Source of the DNA: Bacteroidales bacterium
Lineage (GTDB): Bacteria > Bacteroidota > Bacteroidia > Bacteroidales > Tenuifilaceae
Length of the DNA: 64,000 bases
Assembly: GCA_018056955.1 (NCBI GenBank)
Contig: JAGPEQ010000001.1
Coordinates: forward strand, 104,392 to 168,391
Direction: 5' to 3'
This document shows positions 30,019-38,157 of the stretch, piece after piece. The first letter of the stretch is position 1. Every line of letters begins with the position of its first letter. A model generated the notes under the pieces. It was not told the origin of the DNA, ran no database searches, and was given only the letters and a program-made list of their open reading frames with translations. Both the position numbers and the translations under genes were made by a program.

Positions 30019-30948
30019 TTAACGGTTATTTGGCTCGGTTAGTGTAAGGTTTTGAAAAACGTCCTCCAAGTTAAGCACTTTTTGCTGAAGTGTTAACAGG
30101 GTAAGATTGTTGTTCTTGGCAAAGTTAAATATTGTTGGCCTAATATCGGTATTTGACGACGATGAAACCAGAAAAGTGGTTGCAGTTAGTTGATTTACGT
30201 TTGAAACATTCTCGATACTCTGAAGAAGTTCAACGGATGGCGCTTCCAGGAATTCCACAACAACGTTTTGGACCGACGATGAGGTAAGCGCTTTTATCTC
30301 CGAAGCAGGTCCATCGGCAACGATACTACCCTTGTTGATAATGATTATTCGCCCGCATATTGCCTCCACCTCCTGCATGATATGGGTTGAAAGGATTACG
30401 GTTTTATTTTGACCCACCGCGGCAATCAGATTTCGAATTTCAACAATTTGATTGGGGTCAAGGCCGCTGGTGGGCTCATCGAGGATTAAAACCGATGGGT
30501 TGTGAATAAGGGCTTGGGCCAAGCCCACCCTCTGACGGTAACCCTTTGAGAGGCTGCCAATCTTTTTATTTTGCTCGTGTCCTATACCGGTAATATCAAT
30601 AATCTCCAAAACACGTTTACGGGCATTTTTACCCAAACGGTAAATTCCGGCAACCCACAAAAGGTATTCCTTAACGTACATATCGGTGTAGAGCGGGTTG
30701 TGTTCTGGCAGGTAACCAATATCGCGGCGGAAATCGTAGGCAGGCGAGTTGATGTCAACACCGTTAACAAGTGCAGAGCCGCTATCGGGTGTAAGGTAGC
30801 CGGTGATAATCTTCATTAAGGTAGATTTGCCCGCACCATTTGGCCCCAAAAGGCCAACAACCTGCCCCTGTGGAACCTGAAAGGTAACGCTGTTTAAAGC
30901 CACCTGCTTGCCAAACTGCTTGGTGATACTGTTTACTGTAATTGACAT
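30019..30948 (-). CDS. gldA: GldA-type ABC transporter ATP-binding protein
   Basis: About 309 residues from the preferred ATG at 30948 (MSITVNSITKQFG); an ATG two codons upstream is the alternative. ABC motifs are complete: Walker A GLLGPNGAGKST, Q-loop region DIGYLPEHNPLY, signature SLSKGYRQRVGLAQA, Walker B VLILDEPTSGLDP and the switch His (STHIMQEVEA). The C-terminal extension and length match GldA, the ATPase subunit linked to gliding or ABC-2 export in Bacteroidota. The permease genes gldF/gldG are not adjacent, so a gliding function is not shown. Confidence 0.85.
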   Translation of the reverse strand: MSITVNSITKQFGKQVALNSVTFQVPQGQVVGLLGPNGAGKSTLMKIITGYLTPDSGSALVNGVDINSPAYDFRRDIGYLPEHNPLYTDMYVKEYLLWVAGIYRLGKNARKRVLEIIDITGIGHEQNKKIGSLSKGYRQRVGLAQALIHNPSVLILDEPTSGLDPNQIVEIRNLIAAVGQNKTVILSTHIMQEVEAICGRIIIINKGSIVADGPASEIKALTSSSVQNVVVEFLEAPSVELLQSIENVSNVNQLTATTFLVSSSSNTDIRPTIFNFAKNNNLTLLTLQQKVLNLEDVFQNLTLTEPNNR

Positions 30949-31223
30949 CAGCAATGTTGATTTTTACTCAATGTTGTTTCCATAAGGTTTTTGGCCATGT
31001 TGAGCGCAGCGAATATCATGTTCATGGTAATAAAAGCAATATCCTTCGCATTACTCAGGACGCAATTAGGTTAAAAGAGAGCCGTTAACCAAGCCATACC
31101 TTATTGAATACAAACATAGTAAAATTGCAGGAAAAGAAAATTGTAAAAAATGTTTAAAATTATGAACTTAGCATGATATTTGAATCTTACGCTGTAGCCA
31201 TGGTTAACCCTAAAACTATCGAT

Positions 31224-32390
31224 ATGAAAAAGTTTTCGTCGTTCATAATTGCAGTGCTAGCAGGCACTGTAACCCATGCACAAAGTGCATCAGAATCAAT
31301 AAATACTTTTGCGTTTGACCTGTACAGGGGCCTAAAGGTTGGAGGTAACGAAAACCTGGTTTACTCACCGTTCAGCATTACACCCGCATTTGGAATGGTT
31401 ACGCTTGGAGCCAGGGGCGAAACACTTAACCAGCTGAACGCTACCTTTCATTTTGGCAATAGCCCAAAGTTTCATCAGGCAGTTGGTAAGCTTCAGCAAA
31501 GTTTAATTAAGTCGTCGTCGGCTGACATTACTATAAATGTTGCCAATAAGGCATGGCTGCAAACCGATTACAAGATACTTAAAAGGTATAGGTGCGACCT
31601 GAAGGGCAACTATAAAACAAGCCTGTATAAGGTTGATTTTATTAATGACCCCGAGGCTGCCCGTAAAACTATCAACCATGCCGTGGAGTACGATACGCAA
31701 CGCCACATCAAGGATTTGCTACCACAGGGTAGTATTAGCAATTTAACCCGACTTGTGCTTACCAATGCGGTTTACTTTAAGGGAAAGTGGAAGGAAACCT
31801 TTGAACCCGAAAAAACCAAGGAGCGCGACTTTACCCTGGCCGATGGCTCAAAAACCAAGCATCAGTTTATGAGCGCCGACAAAACCTTTGGTTACCTCAA
31901 AGGAACCGACTTTGCTGCCCTGGAAATGGACTATAAGGGCGAAGAGCTATCGATGCTGCTAATACTGCCCAACGAGGGAAAACCGCTGAGTGAATTTGAG
32001 AAAGCATTTACCGTTGAAAAGTATAACGAGGTGGTAAAGGCAATAGAACCCCAAAAAACCCTGGTGTTTATACCACGGTTCACCGTTGAGAGCGGCTTCT
32101 CAATGAAGAAAGTACTTGGCGAGATGGGTTTAACCATACCCTTTAGCGATGATGCCGATTTTTCCGGAATATCGGGGAATAAGGATTTAAAGATAAGCGA
32201 TGCTTACCATAAAGCCTTTATTGAGGTATCGGAAGAAGGAACAACCGCAGCAGCGGCTACTGCCGTAGTGGTGGCCATGAAATCGATGCCCAACTTCAAC
32301 GTTTTTGATGCCAACAGGCCATTCATGTTTATTTTAAGGCATAAACCAACCAGTACCATTCTGTTTATAGGAAGGGTGGCAAAACCATAG
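31224..32390 (+). CDS. Secreted serpin (serine protease inhibitor)
   Basis: The start at 31224 is preferred over 31173 because it opens a signal peptide (MKKFSSFIIAVLAGTVTHAQ). The mature protein of about 370 residues has serpin signatures: NLVYSPFSITPAFGMVTLGARGET, LVLTNAVYFKGKWKETFEP, LPNEGKPLSEFE and the C-terminal NRPFMFILRHKPTSTILFIGRV. The reactive-centre hinge reads EEGTTAAAATAVVV, with small residues, as in inhibitory serpins. The P1-P1' bond probably lies in AMKSMPNF and would suit a protease preferring Lys or Met. The target is unknown. Confidence 0.93.
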   Translation: MKKFSSFIIAVLAGTVTHAQSASESINTFAFDLYRGLKVGGNENLVYSPFSITPAFGMVTLGARGETLNQLNATFHFGNSPKFHQAVGKLQQSLIKSSSADITINVANKAWLQTDYKILKRYRCDLKGNYKTSLYKVDFINDPEAARKTINHAVEYDTQRHIKDLLPQGSISNLTRLVLTNAVYFKGKWKETFEPEKTKERDFTLADGSKTKHQFMSADKTFGYLKGTDFAALEMDYKGEELSMLLILPNEGKPLSEFEKAFTVEKYNEVVKAIEPQKTLVFIPRFTVESGFSMKKVLGEMGLTIPFSDDADFSGISGNKDLKISDAYHKAFIEVSEEGTTAAAATAVVVAMKSMPNFNVFDANRPFMFILRHKPTSTILFIGRVAKP

Positions 32391-32648
32391 TGCTAGCTGA
32401 ATAGTTTTGTAAAGTTCGCACTTGTCAAAATAAGACAAGTGCGAAACGTTTTTTAGCAGTTTACCTCAGTAGTTGTTGCGGCATACACTACTCCGCCTGG
32501 GAGCCTTCATTGAATGTAGAAAAAATTCCCCTTGTTTATGCACAGCCCCAAAAACCTTTTTATGTCTGGCTGATATGTAGAGTTTAGCTTATGCTCACCC
32601 CCTACTTTGCTTGCACGCGTCCACAGACGAGTGCTAACAAGGGGATAG
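32386..32648 (+). repeat. 265-bp direct repeat flanking the MNT/HEPN pair, copy A
   Basis: Starts at the serpin stop codon and is matched at roughly 80-85% by copy B at 33449-33713. Shared landmarks are GTGCTAGCT, AATAGTTTTGTAAAGTT, a hairpin (CGCACTTGTC 32417-32426 with GACAAGTGCG 32434-32443), ACTCCGCCTGGGAGCC and the end CTAACAAG. CCCCTTGTT (32528-32536) is inverted at 32636-32644. This copy fills most of the gene-free gap 32391-32715. Confidence 0.8.
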
Positions 32649-32715
32649 TTTGTAAAAGAGAATAATCATGCAAGTGGAATTCACCCAAATAAAACAAGTT
32701 GTTGTACATTAAGTT

Positions 32716-33072
32716 TTATTTTCTGGATTCCTCCAAAATTATTTGCTCAATGAGTAATTTGTTTTCAGGAAGGTAATTGGTCGCAATATCCCAAATAATT
32801 TCATAATCAATTCCGAAATATTCATGTGATACCTTATTCCTCAAATAATACATCTCTCGCCAAGGTATTTTTGGGTATTTTTCTTTAACGAAATCGGGAA
32901 GATTTTTAGATGCTTCTCCAATTATTTCAAAGTTTCTAATTACTGCGTCAATGGTTTTATAATCTCGCTTAAAAGAGATAAAATCCATACCTGCAATATA
33001 TTCTGAAATTCTAGAAATTGATAGCTGGATATCTTCAAGATACATTAAGTATGTGCGTTTGTCCTTGTCCAC
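32716..33072 (-). CDS. hepT: HepT-like HEPN ribonuclease toxin (DUF86)
   Basis: The 118-residue all-helical protein carries the HEPN nuclease motif RNKVSHEYF, which fits RX4HXY, near residue 80. It is preceded by NFEIIGEASKNLP and IPWREMYYLRN, typical of the HepT family. HepT cleaves RNA, and its tyrosine in RX4HXY is the site adenylylated by the MntA antitoxin. It directly follows the MNT gene (one base between the ORFs), the standard order of MntA-HepT modules. It has no autonomous start of its own upstream, so it depends on the MNT transcript. Confidence 0.92.
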   Translation of the reverse strand: MDKDKRTYLMYLEDIQLSISRISEYIAGMDFISFKRDYKTIDAVIRNFEIIGEASKNLPDFVKEKYPKIPWREMYYLRNKVSHEYFGIDYEIIWDIATNYLPENKLLIEQIILEESRK

Positions 33073-33073
33073 A

Positions 33074-33364
33074 CTATACGTAATTTACTTTGTTAAGAAT
33101 ATCCTCTTTTAATCTATCGCGAAGAGCATTTTTGGTGACTAAATCTATCTTTCGGCCAAAAATTTGTTCTAAGTAGATTTCTAATGAGAAGAATTTCCAG
33201 CCTATGGGTTTTTCTAGTTCAATAAGTAAATCAATATCGCTATCATCTCTAGCGCTGTCAGATGCAAAGGAACCGAATAAACCAATTTCTTTTACAGAGT
33301 ATTCCCTCTTCAAGAATGGTTTCAACTCTCTTAACTTATTTAGTATATCATCCCTATTCAACAT
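33074..33364 (-). CDS. mntA: MntA-like minimal nucleotidyltransferase antitoxin
   Basis: The 96-residue protein has the Pol-beta-type signature GLFGSFASDSARDDSDIDLLIE, which keeps GSX10DXD and thus both metal-binding aspartates. Family members transfer AMP to the HepT tyrosine and so neutralise the toxin. The intact motif predicts an active antitoxin. First gene of the two-gene module, which sits between two ~265-bp direct repeats. Confidence 0.92.
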   Translation of the reverse strand: MLNRDDILNKLRELKPFLKREYSVKEIGLFGSFASDSARDDSDIDLLIELEKPIGWKFFSLEIYLEQIFGRKIDLVTKNALRDRLKEDILNKVNYV

Positions 33365-33448
33365 ATTGCAAATATACTAATCACAAGATTCAAATCAATA
33401 AGTGTAAACAATTTCTTACATGCGGCACAACAGCCGTGGGTGCCAAAG

Positions 33449-33713
33449 ACAAAGTGCTAGCTAAATAGTTTTGTAAAGTTAGCACTTGTCATTTTTTTGA
33501 CAAGAGCGAAACGTTTTCAGCTGTTTTCTTCAGTTTTTGTTACGGCATACGCTACTCCGCCTGGGAGCCTTCATTGAATGTAGAAAAAAAATCCCCTAGT
33601 TTACGCACGTCCAAAAAAACCTTTTTATGTCTGGCTGTAGCGTAGCATTTAGCTTGTGCTCTCCCCCAAACATGCCCGCACGCGTCAACAGAGGCGCGCT
33701 AACAAGAGGGTAG
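33449..33713 (+). repeat. 265-bp direct repeat flanking the MNT/HEPN pair, copy B
   Basis: Diverged copy of 32386-32648 in the same orientation. The internal hairpin is kept as GCACTTGTCA (33482-33491) with TGACAAGAGC (33498-33507), although the loop differs. Similarity may begin slightly upstream, where GGGTGCCAAAGACAAAG resembles the last codons of the serpin gene in front of copy A. Confidence 0.78.
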
Positions 33714-34560
33714 GCTTGGAGTTACAAATGTTTCACCCCTACGGGGCTAGAAGCGTTGCTCGTTGTTCGTGAATCGTTGTTCGTGAATATCTTTGTTTAA
33801 CAGGGTGTTACATTGTGAAACGCTGTGATACTTGCTGTTGCTTGGTTTATGTTGTGATTGCCATGCTGAGAGCTGTAGAAGCATCGCTTTTCCCTTTCAT
33901 CCCCTTTAATGGGATTCCTCGACTAGCTCGGAATGACAACACAATTGGCTCCCTCACTCACTTTGTCATGCTGAGCTAGCCGAAGCATCACATTGTACCT
34001 TTATTCCCTTAATACCTTTTATCGTTCTTTGACATGCTCTTCTGTTGCGATGCAAAGCTTCAGTGTATCTTTTTGGCATATGCATTGCGTGCATCGCAAT
34101 ACATATGGGGGTAGGCTTGGAGTTACAAATATTACGCCCCTACGGGGCTAGAAGCGTTGTTCGTTGTTCGTGAATCGTTGTTCGTGAATATCTTTGTTTA
34201 ACAGCGTGTTACATTGTGAAACGCTGTGATACTTGCTGTTGCTTGGTTTATGTTGTGATTGCCATGCTGAGAGCTGTAGAAGCATCGCTTTTCCCTTTCA
34301 TCCCCTTTAATGGGATTCCTCGACTAGCTCGGAATGACAACACAATTGGCTCCCTCACTCACTTTGTCATGCTGAGCTAGCCGAAGCATCACATTGTACC
34401 TTTATTCCCTTAATACCTTTTATCGTTCTTTGACATGCTCTTCTGTTGCGATGCAAAGCTTCAGTGTAGCTTTTTGATTATGCATTGCGTGCATCGCAAT
34501 ACATATGGGGGTAGGCTTGGAGTTACAAATATTACGCCCCTACGGGGCTGGAATCGTTGC
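33711..34560 (+). repeat. Tandem ~400-bp repeat, two full copies and a partial third
   Basis: The phrase TAGGCTTGGAGTTACAAAT recurs at 33711, 34112 and 34512, giving periods of 401 and 400 bp with almost identical sequence between. Each unit contains CCCCTACGGGG, a string of TCGTTGTTCGTGAA, REP-like GTCATGCTGAGCTAGCCGAAG and a terminal ATGCATTGCGTGCATCGCAATACAT palindromic stretch. No ORF is conserved in it. Confidence 0.9.
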
Positions 34561-34608
34561 TCGTGAATCGTTGTTCGTTGTTGGTAAATGCAATTCTGTG
34601 TAACACCG

Positions 34609-34878
34609 TGTTACACCGTGTAACCCTATGAAACATATTTAGTTGATGGTTGACAGTTGATGGTTGTTAGTGAGGGTAATGTCATGTTGAGCGTTAGCGA
34701 AAAATCACTTTAGGGGCGATTAGAGTTCCTTCGCTGCGCTCAGAATGACAAGCGGAGTTGGCAGTTGATGGTTGATGGGTGATAGTGCATAGAAGCATTT
34801 CACGAAACACTAAAAACCAAACACTACTTTCCATCTTCCCTGTAAACTGCACACTGTACACTGCACACTATTCAATAG
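34609..34878 (+). repeat. Inverted ~270-bp repeat, left copy (partner 52060-52328)
   Basis: The reverse complement is found at 52060-52328 with about 90% identity. It includes AGTTGATGGTTGACAGTTG, GTTAGCGAAAAATCACTTTAG, AAACACTAAAAACCAAACAC and GCACACTATTCAATAG. The two copies bracket 17 kb in inverted orientation. Confidence 0.85.
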
Positions 34879-35015
34879 ATCCCTCGACTACGCTCGGGAT
34901 GACAAATGTAGTTGACAGTTGACAGTTGATAGTGAAAATACTAAACACTAAAAACCAAACACTAAAAACAGTTCTGGGGCAACTTGGTTCTTCTGGCTGA
35001 TTTATTGCGCTTAGG

Positions 35016-37298
35016 CTAGGGGTTACTGCTAAGGCTTACCTTCTCGTTAAGGGTTACAAGCTTGTCGCTAATATCCTTAACCTGTTGGTTTACCTGCTTT
35101 ACAAGTTTGGAGTAGGTTTCCTGGGTTATGTTTTTGCCATCGAGCAGGCTGATGGCTACCTTTAGCTCATCGAGCTGGTGGGCCAGCCTTTCGGTTTCAA
35201 TCCGTAGCTCGTCGTTTTTGGATGTTTCAGGTACCCGTGCTAACCTATTGAGCTGGAACTGGAATATGGAGTAAAAAACCTCGGTTTGGCGCGCTACGGA
35301 ATCGGAGCGGGTAAAAAGATTCGATAGCTCAGTGTTTTTCATGTTTTGGGTGGCTGCTTGCTGCCTGGAGCAGAGTTCCGGACGCAGCTTGCAAATCAAA
35401 TCGATGTTTGCATCGGCCTGGCGCTGAATGGCAAGCAGTTTCTCGTTGAAGTTCTTCACCATGGACAGGTCTTTACCGCTTAAATCGATTTTTAGAAAAT
35501 CACGTATGTTGAACACATCGCGTTCAATCTCAGTAATTTTCCCGTTCAGGAAACGTGCGCTTTCAAGGTTTGCGTTATCGGGGTACAAATGCTTAAAGTT
35601 TTGCTGCATGAGCTGAATGAGCTCAATGCGATTAAAAACCCATGGTTGAAGAGCCGTTGCAATGCTGTCGTAGCGCTGAAGTTCTACTTTAAGGTAGTAT
35701 GCATCGAGCCTTTGGGTAAACTCCGTTACTGCGCCAAGGGAACGCTCGCGGCAAAGCGAGCAAGAGGTTGACTTGGCAAGCCGGAGTAGGTTATCGGTAA
35801 TGGTTTTGTTTTTGGGATTTGCCTCGGCTTTCCGAACCCTTTCAATTTCGGCCTCAAAGGTTCCCTTGAAAAGTTGCTCCTCCAGCCTTGAGAGGTGGTT
35901 CGCGATGATTTGACCCTCGAGGTTTTGGCTCATCAGCTCCGGCTTAAAGATATCGGAGAACCTTAGGTCGGCAATGTATTTTTCCAGGTCGGCATTGGGT
36001 ACTTTGGGATCGGCCTCGAGGCGAACAAGGGTGTTAACAAGGTTCTTGGTCGATTTTAGGTTGTGGTCGTTATCCATGTAAAGCGAGGCAAAGCCGAGGA
36101 TTGATTCGTACTCCTGGTTGAAAACGGTTGAAAAAGTATTATTGCCCCGATACTTATACTTCATCTCCTCATAGGCTTTTTGTAGCTGACGGTAGTACTG
36201 CATAACCCGGAAAAGACTGACCGAAATGGCATCGTTATTCCCGGTTCGATAGTTTAGGCTGTAAATGTCGAGGTGATTTTTTAGCTGGGCAAAAATGTTG
36301 AGGAAATTGAGTAAATCCTTTTCCTGGCGGTAAGTTTCGGCATTGATAAGTCCCTGGCGGAAGTCGTTCTCAACCTTAAGTTTACGCTTTTCGATATTGG
36401 CAAAGGTTACCTCGTCGCCCGAAATTTGTTCGGTGCGGTATAACGATTTGTAGTTTGCCACTACAATTACAGGGTAGCTCCGGATGCCAATAAGTTCCCG
36501 CAGCTGGTTACGGTTAACCCGCCCATTTGTAACGGTATCGAGGAATTGACGAAGTGGTACACCAGAAAACTCAAGTGCAGGCGTGTTTGCAGTAGAAAGC
36601 AAGTAAAGCCTTATGGAGTGTAGGCGGGTATCGAAATTCTTCTGCTCAAACAACCTGATGGTAGAGCTAAACCGGTACTCCTTTTTCTTGGTGTTAGCCT
36701 CAATAAAATTGCCAAACTCGCCTATAATGCTCATAACGGCATCGGTTGGAGTGGTAATCTTTGAAAGGTTTTTCAGCTGCGAGGCAACAAGCGCAAGCAT
36801 TTGGTCGCGGTCGTTATTGGTGATGGCACGAACACGTATTTCCGCATCGATGTAATCGCGGGCCGAGTATAAGGGCAGGTTATCGATAATGCGGACATAA
36901 TCAATATTATCGCTTACAAAGGTTTGGTACTTGCTATCCTTGTCGCGTGAAATCTGGAAGTTATAGAGGGGGTAGGTTATATCGTTATCGCCAAAAAACT
37001 TTACGTTCTTAAGGCTAGCGGTAATAAAGAGGTACTCAAGTTGCTCCTCCTCCACACCCAGCTTTTTGCGCCTTTTTTTCTTGGGTTCAACCCTTGCAAA
37101 ATCGAGCTCATTGATGAGCGTACTGAACTTATCGCCATTTAGCAGAAAGATGTCGGTTGTGAGGTACTGCCACTCGCCTGTGAAGTTGAAGCTTGCCGTA
37201 TCGGAGAAAAGCAGCCTTGGTTCAATATCGCGCTGGCCAAAGGCAAGTAATGCCGATAGCCAAAGCAAACCGATAAAAGCGATAGATTTGGTGTTCAT
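35016..37298 (-). CDS. Large exported alpha-helical protein of unknown function
   Basis: The 760-residue protein has a signal peptide (MNTKSIAFIGLLWLSALLAFGQ). Residues 30-220 look mixed alpha/beta, and the rest is mostly charged helix with coiled-coil tendency, especially 380-470 and 560-740. A lone pair of cysteines (CSLCRER) lies near residue 510. I recognise no known domain. It stands alone between a repeat field and a mobile-element relic, but its codon use looks like the housekeeping genes. It may be an envelope structural or adhesin-stalk protein; this is a guess. Confidence 0.75.
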   Translation of the reverse strand: MNTKSIAFIGLLWLSALLAFGQRDIEPRLLFSDTASFNFTGEWQYLTTDIFLLNGDKFSTLINELDFARVEPKKKRRKKLGVEEEQLEYLFITASLKNVKFFGDNDITYPLYNFQISRDKDSKYQTFVSDNIDYVRIIDNLPLYSARDYIDAEIRVRAITNNDRDQMLALVASQLKNLSKITTPTDAVMSIIGEFGNFIEANTKKKEYRFSSTIRLFEQKNFDTRLHSIRLYLLSTANTPALEFSGVPLRQFLDTVTNGRVNRNQLRELIGIRSYPVIVVANYKSLYRTEQISGDEVTFANIEKRKLKVENDFRQGLINAETYRQEKDLLNFLNIFAQLKNHLDIYSLNYRTGNNDAISVSLFRVMQYYRQLQKAYEEMKYKYRGNNTFSTVFNQEYESILGFASLYMDNDHNLKSTKNLVNTLVRLEADPKVPNADLEKYIADLRFSDIFKPELMSQNLEGQIIANHLSRLEEQLFKGTFEAEIERVRKAEANPKNKTITDNLLRLAKSTSCSLCRERSLGAVTEFTQRLDAYYLKVELQRYDSIATALQPWVFNRIELIQLMQQNFKHLYPDNANLESARFLNGKITEIERDVFNIRDFLKIDLSGKDLSMVKNFNEKLLAIQRQADANIDLICKLRPELCSRQQAATQNMKNTELSNLFTRSDSVARQTEVFYSIFQFQLNRLARVPETSKNDELRIETERLAHQLDELKVAISLLDGKNITQETYSKLVKQVNQQVKDISDKLVTLNEKVSLSSNP

Positions 37299-37316
37299 AC
37301 TTAAGATTTCAAATTG

Positions 37317-37392
37317 AAAAGGATAAAGGTTATAAGGATAAAGGTTATAAGGATAAAGGATAAAGGTTAAAGGATAAAGGGTTAAAAGATAT
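37317..37392 (+). repeat. Short tandem repeat, unit about 15 bp (AAGGATAAAGGTTAT)
   Basis: About four imperfect copies of AAGGATAAAGGTTAT/TAAAGG. The same sequence in reverse complement occurs at about 53355-53392 (TTATCCTTTATCCTTTAACC). Confidence 0.85.
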
Positions 37393-37416
37393 ATTTAAAA
37401 AATCAATTCTTTCTCT

Positions 37417-37658
37417 CTATATTTTTTTTACTAACTCATTTAGTTCTTCCACTTTTGGTTTTAGTTGAAGATACTCAATGTACCAACATGTAATTTCATT
37501 TGGATTCATAGCACAACCTTTAAACCTCCAAATCCTTTGTATTTACTAATTTTTTCAATATCTTCTTTCGTTTTTTCTCTTTCATTACCTGTAATATCAT
37601 AGTAAGTTCTTATTGCTTCAAGGTTGTCCTCAAACACTTGTCTTTTATTGTAACTCAT
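37417..37658 (-). pseudogene. Frameshifted N-terminal fragment of a conjugative-element DNA methylase/helicase
   Basis: Read from the minus strand: a 50-codon ORF (37658-37506) gives NLEAIRTYY... KGFGGLKVVL and stops. A second frame (37509-37417) continues as MNPNEITCWYIEYLQLKPKV and stops. Inserting one base near GGAGGTTTAAAGG would join them as ...GFGGFKGCAMNPNE. The EAIRT...YxGFGGxK pattern is the N-terminus of the very large N-6 DNA methylase/SNF2-type proteins of Bacteroides integrative conjugative elements. The rest of that gene is absent. It lies 3 bp after the DUF1896 gene, which is the order in those elements. Confidence 0.7.
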
Positions 37659-37661
37659 ACA

Positions 37662-38090
37662 CTATAATTTTAATTTAATTACTTCCATCATTTCATCTTC
37701 AAACTCATCGGTATATGCAAAATCAATCTTTTCAAACCCGTACTTCTCAAATATTCCCTCTCCTGCTTTCACTATTTCAATTATCTTTTTCTTTAACGTT
37801 CCTTCACTTTCCAATCTTTCATAATAATCTTCATCCATTTCTCTTATCCTTTCCTCAATGTATGAGTATTTTGAATTAGTATATCCCTCTTTTAAAACTT
37901 CTATTGCTCCGAGTTCTGCCATTAATGGCATTTCTCCCCTTTCAATCATATCATTATATAATCTAAATGCCATTTCCGTTTTTGCCCTCAAAAAGTCTTC
38001 GTACTCTATTCCCATATTTTCCTTTATTTCTGGGAAAAAATCAACCATGTACTCATCAAGGTATTTCCTAAAATTTTCTTTAGTTTCCAT
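37662..38090 (-). CDS. DUF1896-like protein, mobile-element relic
   Basis: From the preferred ATG at 38090 (METKENFRKYLDEY) the protein is 142 residues; an upstream ATG at 38141 adds 17 weakly typical residues. The pattern FRKYLDEYMVDFFPE...DFLRAKTEMAFRLYNDMIERG...AELGAIEVLKEGYTNSKYSYI matches the DUF1896 family, small acidic proteins encoded just upstream of the methylase/helicase gene on Bacteroides conjugative elements. An extra acidic C-terminal part follows. Function unknown. With the broken methylase next to it, this is probably the remnant of a lost element. Confidence 0.65.
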   Translation of the reverse strand: METKENFRKYLDEYMVDFFPEIKENMGIEYEDFLRAKTEMAFRLYNDMIERGEMPLMAELGAIEVLKEGYTNSKYSYIEERIREMDEDYYERLESEGTLKKKIIEIVKAGEGIFEKYGFEKIDFAYTDEFEDEMMEVIKLKL

Positions 38091-38157
38091 TTTTTCTACT
38101 TTCTTGTTGAACAAATTTAAACTTTTACTATCTACTAACAACCATCACCAAACCTAC

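Larger units (their letters stand above)
33365..35015. other. 1.65 kb gene-free repeat field
   Basis: No credible ORF is present. The stretch holds copy B of the 265-bp repeat, two full and one partial copy of a ~400-bp tandem repeat, dispersed REP-like motifs (forms of GTCATGCTGAGC...GAAGCATC), the palindrome CCCCTACGGGG and short GTTGATGGTTGACA-type repeats. Confidence 0.8.

Noticed and set aside
32386..32648. The 265-bp repeats as additional attC sites, since they end near CTAACAAG and contain inverted arms
   Set aside because: They are twice as long, lack the paired AAC/GTT ends and show no end complementarity with the neighbouring gene unit.
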